Positions 22,701 through 34,415 are shown, numbered from the stretch's first letter. The stretch is 64,000 nt of DNA from Blepharisma stoltei (GCA_914767885.1 CAJZBQ010000032.1:992001-1056000); one strand, 5' to 3'. The notes: generated by a model not told the origin, from the sequence alone. Numbers and translations: made by a program.

Positions 22701-24971
22701 TTTTCCGTATTTATTGAAGCCTCATATAAAGGTATCGCCTTGTTCTGTGATGGCTAATGAGTGCTCTTCTGCTGCACAAATAAGCCGAAAAGTTTTATCG
22801 TGCAAATTTCCTATCAGTTTTGGCTCAGTCAAATCGACCCTGGAAAGGACCATTTCTTTTCGTCCTGCGCCATATAGGACTAGTTTTTCATCTAAAAATA
22901 AGGTATGTGATGCTCCACAGGAGACCATTTTATATGCCTTATTATGAAATCTGTTTATTTTTTATAGTAAAAATAGCTATTCTTTATAATTCTATATAAA
23001 TTCGCTCACCTTTCCCATGGATTTGTTTAGGTGAAAAAAGGTTTTCGCTGCTCCCATTGCCAAGTTTCCCATAAAATCCTGACCCTCAGGTATAAACTGC
23101 TCCATTATGCCCAATAACTGCCATATGGCTTTGTCCTGCTGATATATAAGAAATATTCAATAAATCCCTAATTAATTTTGGGAAAACTTGATGAGGGACC
23201 CTACCAAGGCCTAGCTTCCCTGAATCAGAATTCCCAAAGGTATAGACTTCTCCTATTTCTGAAAGCACAGCACTATAGTCTTCTCCACAGGCTCCTTGTA
23301 TAATTCCTTTTCCTTGTAGCATTTCTACTATTTTCGGTATAAAACAGATCCCAGCAAACCCATTTCCAAGCTGCCCAAATCTTCCATTTCCTCACGTAAG
23401 GACTTCTCCTCTGGTCGATATTGCTAAGCTATGCTGTGAGCCACAAGCTACGGATTTTATGCAATTTTCTATAAATATTTTCTAAAATTTTCTAATTAAT
23501 AAATTTATAAGCCTATTATAAAGTATATAATATAATTATTCAAATTCTGACATATCACAGGGACCAGCTGGTCTTCTTCATTTTTTCCTACCCCAAGTGC
23601 TCCATTTCTATTCTCCCCTCATGCCCAGACAGTGCCACTTTTAGTAACAGCCAATGAGTGCTGCCCTCCACAGGCCACTTGTATCATTTTTCAAGCATCC
23701 CTTGCAGGTGTATTCCTAATCATTAATTTTTTGGACCCTGTGATCTGGGCTATTCTTTCTATAATCCTAACACCCCCAGTCACCCCATATATAAACTGTG
23801 GAGGAATCGCTTTTGGGAATGCCTGGTCGTCCCTGGCATCTGTGCCATGGCCAAGTCTTCCATGCCCATGATATCCTCACGTAAACACTTCTCCAGCTGA
23901 TGAAATTGCCATAGAATGCCACGGCCCAACCGCGACCTGTGTGATTTTTTTGCCTTCTAAAAACCTTATCTGCAGCGGTATCAGCATAGTCCTGATTTCT
24001 TTTAAGTCAAAAAGCCCAGTAACTCCATAATTTCCGGCACCCCATGCAAAGACTTCTCCTTGGACTGAAATAGAAAGGCTGTGTCTGAAGCCACAAGCGA
24101 CCATATACATTCTTTTACCTTGTAGTGCAGTCACAATGCTGGGGATCTGGACGTCAATTTCTGAGCCATGGCCTAGTCTTCCATATGACCCAGCTCCTCA
24201 GCTATAAACTTCTCCCAGATTGGAAACCGCTGCTGAGTGGCTGTCTCCTGCTGACACATACATAATATTTTCTCTAAATAAATATTCTATAGGTTTAGGA
24301 GTAGCCGTCCCTATAGTGTCTCCATGGCCTAAACGGCCATGTCCTCCATTCCCTCAGCTGTATACTTTAAAATCTTTTGTAGTAATTAATACATGTTTAG
24401 CGCCACAGGAAACACCAATAATAATAGTGTCACTTAAAGCTTGGACAATGGTAGGTTTACTATAAGAATCGGTGCTGCCGTGGCCTAAGTTTCCATATGT
24501 CCCGTTTCCTCAGGAGTAAAGTCTGCCACTTTCTGTGATACAGGCTGCAAAATCACGGCCGCAGCTGACCCTGCAAGCTTTTTCAGGGAGTCTTATAAGG
24601 GTTGGCTCTCTAACTTCGTTAGGAAGCTCGTCTATGTCATCATTTCCAATGCCGACTTGGCCCATATTGTTTACGCCTCATCCTATAAGCTTGCCTGCTT
24701 CATTTTTATCTTCAGGAAGCAGAGAAATCACCATTGTAAACTCAGCGCCACAGTCAATTTGGTTAGCAGAGCCTCCTATGCTTGCTATATCAATCTTTTT
24801 TGGTCTTCATATTGGCTCTGGGCCAGAATCTAATGCAAGTTTTCCGTTTTTATTGCAGCCTCACACAAAAATTTCTCCAGCATCATTAATAGCACTAGAA
24901 AACTGATGCCCACAAGCAATCCTTTTGGGTGGTAAAAAATGCACGTTTGAGCTGTCTGCAGTCGAAATCAT
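19788..24971 (-). CDS. RCC1-repeat / RasGAP (IQGAP-like) fusion protein
   Basis: ATG 24971 to TAA 19788. Removing five IESs (83, 64, 64, 73 and 70 bp) leaves 4,830 bases, 1,609 residues, in frame. Residues 1 to about 780 are RCC1-type repeats: many units of GEVFAWGAGNYG and CGFRHSLSIS style, in which UGA supplies the conserved tryptophan of WG. A coiled-coil linker follows (EEDCLESELRREEAEVHRN). About 920-1215 resembles the RasGAP-related domain of IQGAPs: LVNIMRQRGSRDIST, then FFSRDYGSDLFYKILHR, IDPIEV, and LLLPVIMTPE. The C-terminal third (AGCGVPMPKS, then long helices) resembles an IQGAP C-terminus only loosely. A small-GTPase regulator is inferred. The arginine finger position is uncertain. 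Confidence 0.85.
19966..20035 (-). other. IES, ~70 bp, 3' end of the RCC1-RasGAP gene
   Basis: TA 19964-19965 and TA 20034-20035 join FEISHS to NQGESSDMIGQF. An alternative pair (19971-19972 and 20044-20045; 73 bp) also keeps frame. Confidence 0.7.
21036..21108 (-). other. IES, 73 bp, in the RCC1-RasGAP gene
   Basis: TA 21034-21035 and TA 21107-21108. Joins EVDLII to SSFTTHFSVI. Confidence 0.85.
22010..22073 (-). other. IES, 64 bp, in the RCC1-RasGAP gene
   Basis: TA 22008-22009 and TA 22072-22073. Joins CYCGLY to ISRLVNIMRQRG. Confidence 0.85.
22935..22998 (-). other. IES, 64 bp, in the RCC1-RasGAP gene
   Basis: TA 22933-22934 and TA 22997-22998. Joins GKGERIY to KMVSCGASHTLFL, a complete RCC1 strand. 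Confidence 0.88.
23472..23554 (-). other. IES, 83 bp, in the RCC1-RasGAP gene
   Basis: TA 23470-23471 and TA 23553-23554. Joins QLVPVI to ENCIKSVACGSQHS, typical RCC1 spacing. Confidence 0.85.
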
Positions 24972-24997
24972 TCAAATATAAGTTATTGCATTATAAA

Positions 24998-26644
24998 ATG
25001 AAATCTACTTCAAATCATTCTTCGTTTTCTGGATTCCCAGACACCAATATTGAGCTTGACCAAGTTATAAGAGAACATGGGGCTGAGCTCGATAAACAAT
25101 TTGAGACTATGACTCAGAGGACAAAAACCTATACACAGGATGAAGTTCAGTCGTTGCATAAACAATACAATGCAATTGTTGCCCAAAATAAAGAAAAAGA
25201 GAAAAAAGTAAATGAGCTAGAAAGGTTGATCGAAAGGCTAAAATTACCAAAAAAAGAGCCAAGCTTATTGATGCACTCACGGCTAAGCTGATGCAACACT
25301 AACCGAGATTGAGCATTTTCAAACGTTGACGGCAAAGCTGAAGAAATCAGTGAAGAAATCGAAGATTTCGAATCAAAATACCAAGAAGAGCTCATATACA
25401 CCAAAAACTTAACTTCAATGTACCAAGAAGAACGAGAAGCACTAATCGTTTATAAAGAAAGAGCAAAAGAAGTCGAAAAATTAATCAGCCAAATAATGAG
25501 CCAATATGAAAATGTCATGAGGGCTAAGAATATTGCAATAAGTTTCGAAATCCGAACAAATGGAGAATTATCAAGATTTAACCAATTTTTGAAGGAAAAA
25601 AGAAATGAGTATCTGAGAAAAGTGAAAAATAAAACTTTTGAACTGAGTGTGGTAGAAACTGAAATTAATGACATTATTGAAAGAATGGGGAAACGGTCGC
25701 TAATCCAAAAGGTAAATTTTAATTAGCAACAAATAAGCTTGACCCAGCAAGTTTTTGCATTAGCAAAAGCAGAAAAAGAAGAAAATGAGAAATCAATGAT
25801 AATGAAAGAAAAGCTAAAAGAAAAAATTGAAAATTATGAGCTATTGTTTGGGCAGCTTTTAATTAAATTAGGATTAGAAGGGGATAGTTCGATACTGAAG
25901 ACTGAAACTGTCAGCGAAATAATTAGCAGATATAACCATTTGTTATTTGTGGATGGGTCGTTATCGGAGAGATATTACCATTTGTCACAGTCTCATATTG
26001 TCAAGCTTGAGGAGTACCAAAACAATCTTAACGAGCTAAACCATTTTTTAGAAAATCTTCAGCCAGCTGAAAAAGAACAGTTTTCAATTTTGACAAAAAA
26101 TTCAAGCAATAAAGGCATTAGTGACGACCAAATAATGGAAACTGAAAAAATGATTTTTAAGCTTTATATTCAGCTACTAAACACTTCCACACAAATATGC
26201 CAATTATTCAAGCCAATAATGCAGAACTCTGACGTCCCTCAGACTTTACAAAATATAGTCGAAATTTTTTCTGAAGCAGTGAATATTTTTAATAAAGGAT
26301 TTTTAGAAAAAAGAAAGCCAAGCCAAGAAGACAAAAAAAAGCTTTCAGCTTTTTTTAAAACTGAGGTAGAAATCGCTGACAAAACCATTGACAATTTTGT
26401 GTCAAGTTTATCATTTGCTTCACTCTCCAAAGGAGAAATAAAAGAAATTTATATGAAATTGATAGGAAATAACCATGAAGCTGAAGCTTTTGTAAAGCTG
26501 TTTCACTCATCACTTATATTAACACATTTTACTACAAAAGACTCATTGCAAAAATTTTTAGAAACTTCTGATAAGCCATTTGATAATTTGTCAGAGCTTT
26601 TATTTTCATCTTTGTCTATTTATCAATCTCAATTTATCATATAA
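24998..26644 (+). CDS. Coiled-coil protein (543 residues)
   Basis: ATG 24998, 15-nt intron 25712-25726, stop at 26644; 1,632 coding bases. Most of residues 20-260 is coiled coil (VNELERLIERLK, then KEVEKLISQIMSQYENV), followed by helical C-terminal segments. Two in-frame UGA codons (W) lie at about 25292 and 25310. The start is 26 bp from the divergent RCC1-RasGAP start, so the two share a promoter region. A structural or cytoskeletal role is inferred only from the coiled coil. Confidence 0.8.
25712..25726 (+). other. 15-nt intron
   Basis: GTAAATTTTAATTAG. Removal joins SLIQK to QQISLTQQVFAL in frame. Confidence 0.9.
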
Positions 26645-26757
26645 ATTCTGAATATACTGTAAAACTGATAAGGCAATTTCTGAAATTATTTTAAAAAAAT
26701 AATTTTTTATATTAAAAAAATAAATAAATAAAGCATAGAATTTTAAATTCCACGCTC

Positions 26758-27324
26758 ATGAGAATTATCATAGATTCCAGCAAATGCGAAAAAGAACTAA
26801 ATGGACAAGTTAACACCCTTCAAAATGAAAATAAAATTTCTTTAAATACTACCAAAAAGCCAGCATTGTATCCTAAAAAAATGATCAGAAATAAAGAACA
26901 GAAATTTTCGAGACAAGAAGAATCGTTCAAGCTTTCTGATCTCCGGAATAACTCATTTTTAGACGTCAGCAAAGAAAATGAAGAAGAAAAACCTTTAACA
27001 AGGCTTGAAGTTAAGCGGCCAAGCACAGTCACTGCTAATAAAACTGCAAGAACTGCCAATACAAGAGAAGAAAGACTCCAAAACACCCTTAAAGAATTTT
27101 TAGAGCTTGAGCGGAAAATAAAAAATCTAAAAATGAACGAAAATAAAGCCCAGAACTATAAAAGTGGAATCGCGGAAAAAATCCATGGGCCTTTAAGATC
27201 AGTCAGTTTACCTCATATTTCGTCAAGAGTCAAATCGGCGCTTAATAGGGATAAAACTGCTTCAAGGCTTAAAAACCTGCTAGAGAGTACCCAAGGGTCA
27301 TTTAAAACAGCTAATCTATTGTAA
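26758..27324 (+). CDS. Hypothetical basic protein (188 residues)
   Basis: Single frame from ATG 26758. Lysine- and arginine-rich, with a short helix (TLKEFLELERKIKNLKMNE) and serine/proline stretches near the C-terminus (LRSVSLPHISSRVKSA). No domain recognised. It lies on the same strand between two coding genes. Confidence 0.65.
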   Translation: MRIIIDSSKCEKELNGQVNTLQNENKISLNTTKKPALYPKKMIRNKEQKFSRQEESFKLSDLRNNSFLDVSKENEEEKPLTRLEVKRPSTVTANKTARTANTREERLQNTLKEFLELERKIKNLKMNENKAQNYKSGIAEKIHGPLRSVSLPHISSRVKSALNRDKTASRLKNLLESTQGSFKTANLL

Positions 27325-27368
27325 TAAAACGGCATTTATGTGGATAATCTTACCTATTCTTAATAAAA

Positions 27369-30300
27369 ATGTTAGAACAATACGAAGAAGCAGGGCTTTC
27401 CCTATTGCAGAAAGCTTGGTCTTTTAATATTTCCAAGCCAAATATTCATTATGATTTATATCTGAGCCTTCATAATGAGTCTAAAGATTTGGTGTCAACT
27501 TTTACGGGTATAGGAAACACAAATTCCTATAATTCTTTTCTCAGTTCTTTATCAGACACAGAAAAGCCTTCTCAGCTGCAAATTGATTTTTCGCCTCAGC
27601 CAAATACCTCTTGTCCTATTTTATCAATTTTTTCAATAGACGAAAAATTACAAAAAGAATTAGATTGAACTGAGAAACCAAATTTTTGCTTGATTTTCTG
27701 GGGAAGCTGGTCAAATACATGCAAAAAATCGTTAGAAGAAATAGAAGGAATTTTAGAAAAAAATAAAGGAGAATGGGATGATATAGAAATTATTGGTATT
27801 TGTCTGGATGATAGTGCTGAAAGTGTGCCGAAACTGAAAAATGTGAAAAATTATTGAGCAAAAGGGTTTCAAGCGATAAGTGACCAAGGTCTTGAAATCA
27901 GCGAAATTCCTGCGTGTCTTTTTATTAGAAATGGGGTTATCATTGAAAAAAGAGATCCTACACAAAGCAGCTTTGAAAATGATATTAAATTTTTGAGGAT
28001 ATATTAATATGGTGGAGGCGAAAAAATGACTTCTTGGTGTATTTCTCAACCCCTGCAGGGGATGCCCGGGTGGAGGAACCAAATCGAGAAGCAGGTACGG
28101 AATCCTTAATGTAACATAATTAATATGGTGGTGGCGACGGAATATGTCCTTGACGACACACCACTTTGGGCGCCAAAATGGCTTTATAGCCTAAAACAAG
28201 TTCAGGGACTTTAATTCTAACCCTTAGCTTGCTTAGGCAGCCCTATGGGGTTGGCATCCTTAGGAGTCAGCTTCTGGCCATTAAAATCCAGATATTATTA
28301 TCCGAATGTTTTTGAATACCATGCCGTTCGTTTTTTTTCTAGGTGTCAGCCTTTTTCAAGGTGGCTGACAGGACTAAGCTTTGCCTCTATAGCACCCGCG
28401 ATACCTTCAGCACAGAGGGTCTTTCTAACCAGTCGAGGGACGCTGGGCTACCCCTGGCGAACAAGGGTCCAGTTGTCGTAAGCGTGCAGAGGCATCAAAT
28501 CTGAAACACCTCAAGCCCTTTAATATTAATCTAAATGTGCACGGGCAGAGATTTTTTCTCTACAACAATGTATAATACCGGGGATATGGGGTTTTCTCCT
28601 GAAATGGGATTGGAAAGGGCACAATCAGCCATTGCACCCGTGATTAGGCATGATTATTACACGAACTAGGGACTCTGGGAATTTCGCCCGGGTCTCCTCT
28701 AAAAGACCAGAGGCCTGGAAATCAGTCAGTTGGCGGAGTTGGTGACATCCGGTCTCCTTCGACGACAGATGAATTTTTAAAAACGTTATTTAATTAATTT
28801 AATATTTTTTGAGGATATATTAATATGGTGGAGGCGAAAAAATGACTTCTTGGTGTATTTCTCAACCCCTGCAGGGGATGCCCGGGTGGAGGAACCAAAT
28901 CGAGAAGCAGGTACGGAATCCTTAATGTAACATAATTAATATGGTGGTGGCGACGGAATATGTCCTTGACGACACACCACTTTGGGCGCCAAAATGGCTT
29001 TATAGCCTAAAACAAGTTCAGGGACTTTAATTCTAACCCTTAGCTTGCTTAGGCAGCCCTATGGGGTTGGCATCCTTAGGAGTCAGCTTCTGGCCATTAA
29101 AATCCAGATATTATTATCCGAATGTTTTTGAATACCATGCCGTTCGTTTTTTTCTAGGTGTCAGCCTTTTTCAAGGTGGCTGACAGGACTAAGCTTTGCC
29201 TCTATAGCACCCGCGATACCTTCAGCACAGAGGGTCTTTCTAACCAGTCGAGGGACGCTGGGCTACCCCTGGCGAACAAGGGTCCAGTTGTCGTAAGCGT
29301 GCAGAGGCATCAAATCTGAAACACCTCAAGCCCTTTAATATTAATCTAAATGTGCACGGGCAGAGATTTTTTCTCTACAACAATGTATAATACCGGGGAT
29401 ATGGGGGGTTTTCTCCTGAAATGGGATTGGAAAGGGCACAATCAGCCATTGCACCCGTGATTAGGCATGATTATTACACGAACTAGGGACTCTGGGAATT
29501 TCGCCCGGGTCTCCTCTAAAAGACCAGAGGCCTGGAATCAGTCAGTTGGCGGAGTTGGTGACATCCGGTCTCCTTCGACGACAGATGAATTTTTAAAAAC
29601 GTTATTTTAATTTAATTTAATTTTTTGAGGGAGAAAAACCTCTGCAGCTAATCCCACACGAAGGCTTAGAAATTAGCTCCTTATCCATTATAGAAGAAAA
29701 TGGAGGAAAGTCTAGTCTAAGCTTAGATTGGTCTGGATGGTATTATTTAGTTCTATTTTATGGGTGCTCAGAATCAGATTCTTTTATCAGACAGTTAAGA
29801 GAAATTCGGGACGAGCACGCACATTGGGAAGAAAAACTAAAAATTTTTGTTTTTTTTGACGAGCCAATCGTATCTAATGAAAATTATTTTGACATATTCT
29901 GCTTTGATGAAAATTCATTAGAAATTGTAAGCAAGCCAGGATTGGTCCTTTTATTGAACGAAGGAAAAATACTATGAAAAGGAAGCACACATATAGAAAA
30001 TATTGGCTCAAAGCTAAAATTCTGGCTTGACCCAGTGCCACAGTTAACAAACTCAGATTACGAGCTATCAAAAAAACAAGTAAAAAACTATATGGTGTCA
30101 TGAAAAGAAAAATACCCCCACGCTCCATTTCCAAGCGTGCTGTTTACATTTTCCAAAGGGATATATTTGTTTCATTCAACACCAGAAACTCATTCAGTGA
30201 CTCTTACAGGGAAATACTTGCAAAAATACAAGCATCCAATAGAAGAATTTTTCAATTATTTATCCAGCATTTTTCCAGGCGCTAAAAATTATTCCCGTTA

Positions 30301-30748
30301 TGATCCTGCACACCCAGAAATACAAAAAGGTATAAGCTGCTCATTTTGTAATGAAAATATTATTAAAAATCAATTTTTATGCCTGCTTTGTGAACCAAAA
30401 ATTTATTTATGCCCAAACTGCGAAAGCCAAGGGCTGCATGTCCATCCTTTATATATTTTGACTGAAAATTCATCGGAGCTTGACGAAATCAGATGAGGGT
30501 ATTGCAATGTCCTTCTCAGTGAAGACCAAGATGGGGATTTACACAAAGGCGTTTGCTGTGATGGCAAATCCTCAGGCTGCTCTCAAGAAATAAGAGGCAT
30601 AAGGTGAAAATGTGCCCACTGCCCTGATTATGACCTATGCAGCCCTTGCTTTTCATCTAATGACCCTCTCCATCTAGAAAGCTCATTATCAAAAGGCCAT
30701 TATCCCTGGCATATTATGATGAAAATTCCTTTAAAAATTATTTTATAA
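27369..30748 (+). CDS. Nucleoredoxin-like thioredoxin-fold protein with ZZ zinc fingers
   Basis: ATG 27369 to TAA 30746. Removing the 1,631-bp repeat block (27990-29620) leaves 1,749 bases, 582 residues. Thioredoxin fold 1: CLIFWGSWSNTCKKSLEEI, where the usual WCxxC reads WSNTC, so the first redox cysteine is missing. Fold 2: YYLVLFYGCSESDSFIRQL. Two ZZ/C1-type zinc modules follow: CSFCNEN with CLLC and CPNC, and VCCDG with RWKCAHCPDYDLCSPCF, where UGA gives the conserved W. Nucleoredoxins act in redox signalling; with one cysteine, disulfide reductase activity in fold 1 is doubtful. Several UGA=W codons occur throughout. Confidence 0.85.
27990..29620 (+). repeat. Two tandem 816-bp repeats inserted in a coding sequence
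   Basis: The unit starting GATATATTAATATGGTGGAG at 27998-28810 is repeated at 28814-29626 with only a few differences. TTTTTGAGG or TTTTTTGAGG precedes unit 1, separates the units, and follows unit 2. GC content is clearly higher than the flanks. Each unit carries two related heads (AATATGGTGGAGGCGA and AATATGGTGGTGGCGA) and a box-A-like TGGCGGAGTTGG near its end. It looks like a SINE-like retroposon dimer. No long frame is inside. Confidence 0.85.
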
Positions 30749-30778
30749 ATCCTTTTTCCTCTAATAAATTCGTTTATA

Positions 30779-31755
30779 TTAACAAAGGATCGGAACATCG
30801 CTCTTACGCTCCATTCCATCTGAAATCGGCTGATACTCTCCACCAAGCATATCACTAATTCTTTTACTTATAACAACTCTATTTGTCTGGGATCCATCTC
30901 TCCTCTGTATTTCATTTTTAAACTTAAAAGCGCTTTTGAATTTTCTTTTTGTTTTCGCAAAATGCTCAGGTGTTAACGGGGGTAGTTTTGGCATTTTTCT
31001 TATCCCTCCGAACAAAAATTTTTTTATCGCTGGGGGTTGATTTTTTTTGAAAAATTTATATATGAATTTTATAGTAATTTTTTTTTGAAATTTAAAAATC
31101 TCAATTAGATTATTTATATCAACAGAAATAGCTGAAATTTTATTATTATATATTTAAATTTTTTTAACAACAAATTTTGTTCACTCACGGATGAAGGAGT
31201 TAAAGATTTTACAATTTCTGGGGTGTCACTACGGACGTAGTTTTGGGCTAACGGTTCAGGTGGGATTGATGGTGGGGACACTTCTCGGAGCTCAGGAGCC
31301 ACAGCTTCTATAGCTGGGGTACGCACCCTTGAGCTTATTTGAAAATCGGTCCCAAAACTTTCTTTATCTGTACAGGATTGAATAGAACTCGCGTCAAACG
31401 AAATCATGCTGCCTTTCTCTTTGAAGAAATCAGCTGACAGCTCTGCATCACTTAATTCAAAAGAAGTTTTTACAAACAGCTCATGGCGGTGCCTACGGTC
31501 AGTTTCCTGGATTTTTTCACTGATATCTTCTATAGAAATTTGTGATAAATCTAAAGCATTTTCTTTATCTTTGTTTTCATTGTCATTTTCATTAGAAAGA
31601 GGCTGGCTTGACAGGTTAAAACTGATTCCATTTAAAATCGACATAGACTGGACTTCTCTGACTGCCTGGGTGTCTGAGTTATCGCTTTTTGCACAAAAAA
31701 ATATTTTTGCTAAAAATCCCTTTAATTGTGTGCAACAGTTTAATTTGTCTTTCAT
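30779..31755 (-). CDS. Hypothetical protein (258 residues) split by a MITE-IES
   Basis: ATG 31755, IES 31003-31202, stop at 30779; 777 coding bases. N-terminus MKDKLNCCTQLKGFLAKIFF, possibly membrane-anchored by cysteine acylation. The middle is acidic and disordered. The junction reads EIVKSLRKMPKLPPLTPEHF, and the C-terminus is basic (KTKRKFKSAFKFKNEIQRR). No domain recognised. Confidence 0.75.
31003..31202 (-). mobile_element. IES, 200 bp, shortened CTCCGTGAG MITE
   Basis: TA 31001-31002 and TA 31201-31202. The right end has GTTCACTCACGGATGAAGGAG; the left end is a decayed hairpin CCCTCCGAACAAAAATTTTT. Internal AT-rich core as in the 387-bp copy. Confidence 0.85.
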
Positions 31756-31896
31756 AATAATTTTAGAAGAAATTAACTATAAAGATTTATCAGAAAAATC
31801 GCTTTAGTTAGAAAGGATTAAAGGAACTCAAAGAGAGGACGTCCTTCTTGGTGAATAATTTTGAAGTTTAAAAACTTCATTGGATTTTGATACTAT

Positions 31897-32778
31897 TTAA
31901 TCATTTTTTTTAAAAAAATAATTATTAATAAAATTTTTGCGAAATTTATTATAAAATGGCTTATATTCAGGAAATTTCGCTTCAAACTCGTCAATACCTA
32001 CAAAGAACTTGTTCATTAAATCTTCAATTTCTGGGAACATCAGCTCTGAATCAGTCAAAATTTCTCTTACTATGTTCATTCTTCTGGTAGAATAAGCAGC
32101 CATAATAAAAGCTGCAATAGCTTGCTGTCTTGGGGTGTACTCTAGGGCATCATAGTAAAACTGCACAAGGTAAAGGATCAAAGTTGCGATGCCGCTTATA
32201 AGGTTGTCTCTATCATATCTGTTTTTAAGGCAGCCCACAGTGTCGAGACAAGTCTGAATGTTCACTCTGAAAGACAAAACCTCCAAGATTTTGGCTTCCA
32301 GAGTCCGGATTTCTTCTTCGTTATAGTCTTTGAAGAGGATGTTTTCGTGGATTACTTTGAATTGCAAAGGAGAAACTTCATCAAACTTAGAAGCGATGAA
32401 CAGACAAGTGATGCCGACCAAATGAAAATTGTCTTCGGTGTAGCCGCTGGTGAGTTTGAGAAAGGTATCTAAGAGTCTCACAGTTAAAAAAAATACATTG
32501 TCACTGCACTCGAACGATGAAGTGACTTCAACAAGCCAATTGATAAGTCTGGTCCTCAGCCCAGTCGTTACTTCATGGCTCTTTAATGACTCTTTAGTTG
32601 ACAGTTCAGTTGAGTCTTTAAAATGTTTAAGCAGAATCTCTGGAAGTGTTGTATTATAAAAGTTAGGGTCTATCGACACTAAAACAAGTCTACCATAGTT
32701 TCTCGGTTTCCTCACCCGAAGTAAAGGGAGGTTTTCCTTGTCTTGTTCATCGCTATTGTCAGAGTTAAATTCACTCAT
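31897..32778 (-). CDS. B-type cyclin
   Basis: Uninterrupted 293-residue frame from ATG 32778. The cyclin N-box is clear: GLRTRLINWLVEVTSSF, then FFLTVRLLDTFL and LVGITCLFIASKFDEVSP, with the conserved lysine and glutamate that contact CDK. The C-box follows (ILEVLSFRVNIQTCLD, YTPRQQAIAAFIMAAYS). The N-terminal tail is short and has no obvious destruction box, so this could be a variant mitotic cyclin. It activates a cyclin-dependent kinase; the partner is unknown. Confidence 0.92.
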   Translation of the reverse strand: MSEFNSDNSDEQDKENLPLLRVRKPRNYGRLVLVSIDPNFYNTTLPEILLKHFKDSTELSTKESLKSHEVTTGLRTRLINWLVEVTSSFECSDNVFFLTVRLLDTFLKLTSGYTEDNFHLVGITCLFIASKFDEVSPLQFKVIHENILFKDYNEEEIRTLEAKILEVLSFRVNIQTCLDTVGCLKNRYDRDNLISGIATLILYLVQFYYDALEYTPRQQAIAAFIMAAYSTRRMNIVREILTDSELMFPEIEDLMNKFFVGIDEFEAKFPEYKPFYNKFRKNFINNYFFKKND

Positions 32779-33015
32779 ATCTTTATAAAAACAGTGAAAA
32801 TTTTTCGCTATTTATAGACTGCGATATCCTAGGAGTGACATTAGCAAAGATTTGGCTAAAATCCCTATTAGACTTTAATGAATTATTTTCTAAAAGGTCT
32901 ATATAGAAATTAATAAAATTAATTTTAAATAATTTTTAGAGGAGAAATTTATTAGAATTGGGCTGGATTGAATTTTTGTGTAGGAATTAGTTTATATTAG
33001 GCCTTGTTGATAAAA

Positions 33016-33732
33016 ATGGGATGCTGTGTTAATAAAGGCGCAGACCATGGCATGAGCTTTGACAGAGGGTCATACTTAGCTGAAGAGCTATGTAGAGAAG
33101 AAAAAATCATAATAGAAAATGAAAAACAGCTACAGTTTACACAAATCCAAAGCAAAGAAATAATAAGGTCAATCAAGTCCGAAGGACTTGATAACACTTT
33201 AAGTTTAGCTCAGCTGAAAAGGGCGTTTATTGATATTAATATCCCTGAGAGTGCATTTACAACCCCAGATGCTCCTTTGAGGAATCTTTTAGCAAAAGTA
33301 ACAAATGATAAAAAATTGTATGAGCAGAGAAAATTAGTTTTGGTAGGAATTTTACTAGGAAAAGGCACACCACAAGAAAAATGTGAGTGACTATTCAGAC
33401 AGTATGATGACGACGCTTCTAGTATGATGGACCAAAACGAAGTAAACCTGATGCTCAATGACTTGATCGACGTAGCTGTAAACGTTCTCCCAAACGTTTC
33501 TAAGGGAGATGGGATTGGATTTTTAACAAAAGATGAGCTCGATGCATATAGAGATACCTTGTTAAGCGGAAAAGAAAAATTTATAGAGGAAATGATTAAA
33601 TTGATTATGACTGAGAGAGAAATCATGCACGTTGAATTGGCAGCAAAAATGGCTGATACTTCAAATATACTGAATAAACTTTTATGGAGTTTTGGGATTA
33701 GGACACTATTGAAAAAGCATTCAACTCATTAG
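33016..33732 (+). CDS. N-myristoylated EF-hand-type calcium protein
   Basis: ATG 33016 gives MGCCVNKGADHG, a classic glycine-2 myristoylation and cysteine palmitoylation signal, so membrane attachment is likely. One in-frame UGA (W). A calcium-binding loop reads YDDDASSMMDQNEVNLML with acidic residues at loop positions 1, 3 and 12. The rest is helical. The upstream TTG codons in frame are not needed as starts. Sequence-based evidence for calcium binding is limited to this single loop. Confidence 0.8.
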
Positions 33733-34415
33733 ATATGTTGATGAGGGGTACGAGATAAAGAATATAGTAAATATTATTAAGTTTAATATGTGACTCAATA
33801 AAAGTCTTTAGGCTTTTGAGGATAATTTATATATTATTTTCTAATCAAATTATAGAATAATTTTTATTACCTAATTAATAAGCAGGATATAAAATTTACC
33901 TTAGAGTTATTATTAATTAAAAAAACAAAAATTAATGCCGACTTCTTCTCACTTTATTATATAAGTTAAAATGGGGATTAATCTGCCCTCCTAAAATATG
34001 CAGCTGGGAAGCCTGGAGACCTTGTGGAAAGCAGGATTGCGTTCGAAAATGGGCATCAGCTTGGTATGGTGGAGTTTAATGTTGGATTAACCGACTGCAA
34101 GCTCATATCTAGATCATGGTATTTCCCTGATGGGAAATGGTGTCGGAGCTGGGAAAAGGAAGGCTTATCACTGTCATGAGACGCCTCTTGACAATTGGGC
34201 AATTTTTCAGCACGATACAGGGAGTTGCATTCTGGGCAACGAAATTCCATCTTAGCCGGCAACTTGACCAGAAAACTCGATTTTCGAATTTACAGTTTAG
34301 CTAACGGGTTGCCCTCTATATCGGTATTTCCCCTCCAGGCCAAGGCTTGCAATATAACTGAGGATAACGAAAGCAGAAGAGCTCACCTGCCGAGATCTTT
34401 TCAATAATGCTAATT
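33733..34415. repeat. Intergenic spacer carrying a SINE-like repeat (about 33975-34405)
   Basis: The GC-richer block starts near AATCTGCCCTCCTAAAATA and contains GGAGACCTTGTGGAAAGCAG and CAGGGAGTTGCATTCTGGG. It is related to the repeats at 34636-35198 and 58393-58954. It is more diverged than those. Flanks are AT-rich with nothing else. Confidence 0.6.

Noticed and set aside
28245-28481. 78-residue frame in the 816-bp repeat
   Set aside because: Not preserved as a clear frame in the second unit. The composition is that of the non-coding repeat.
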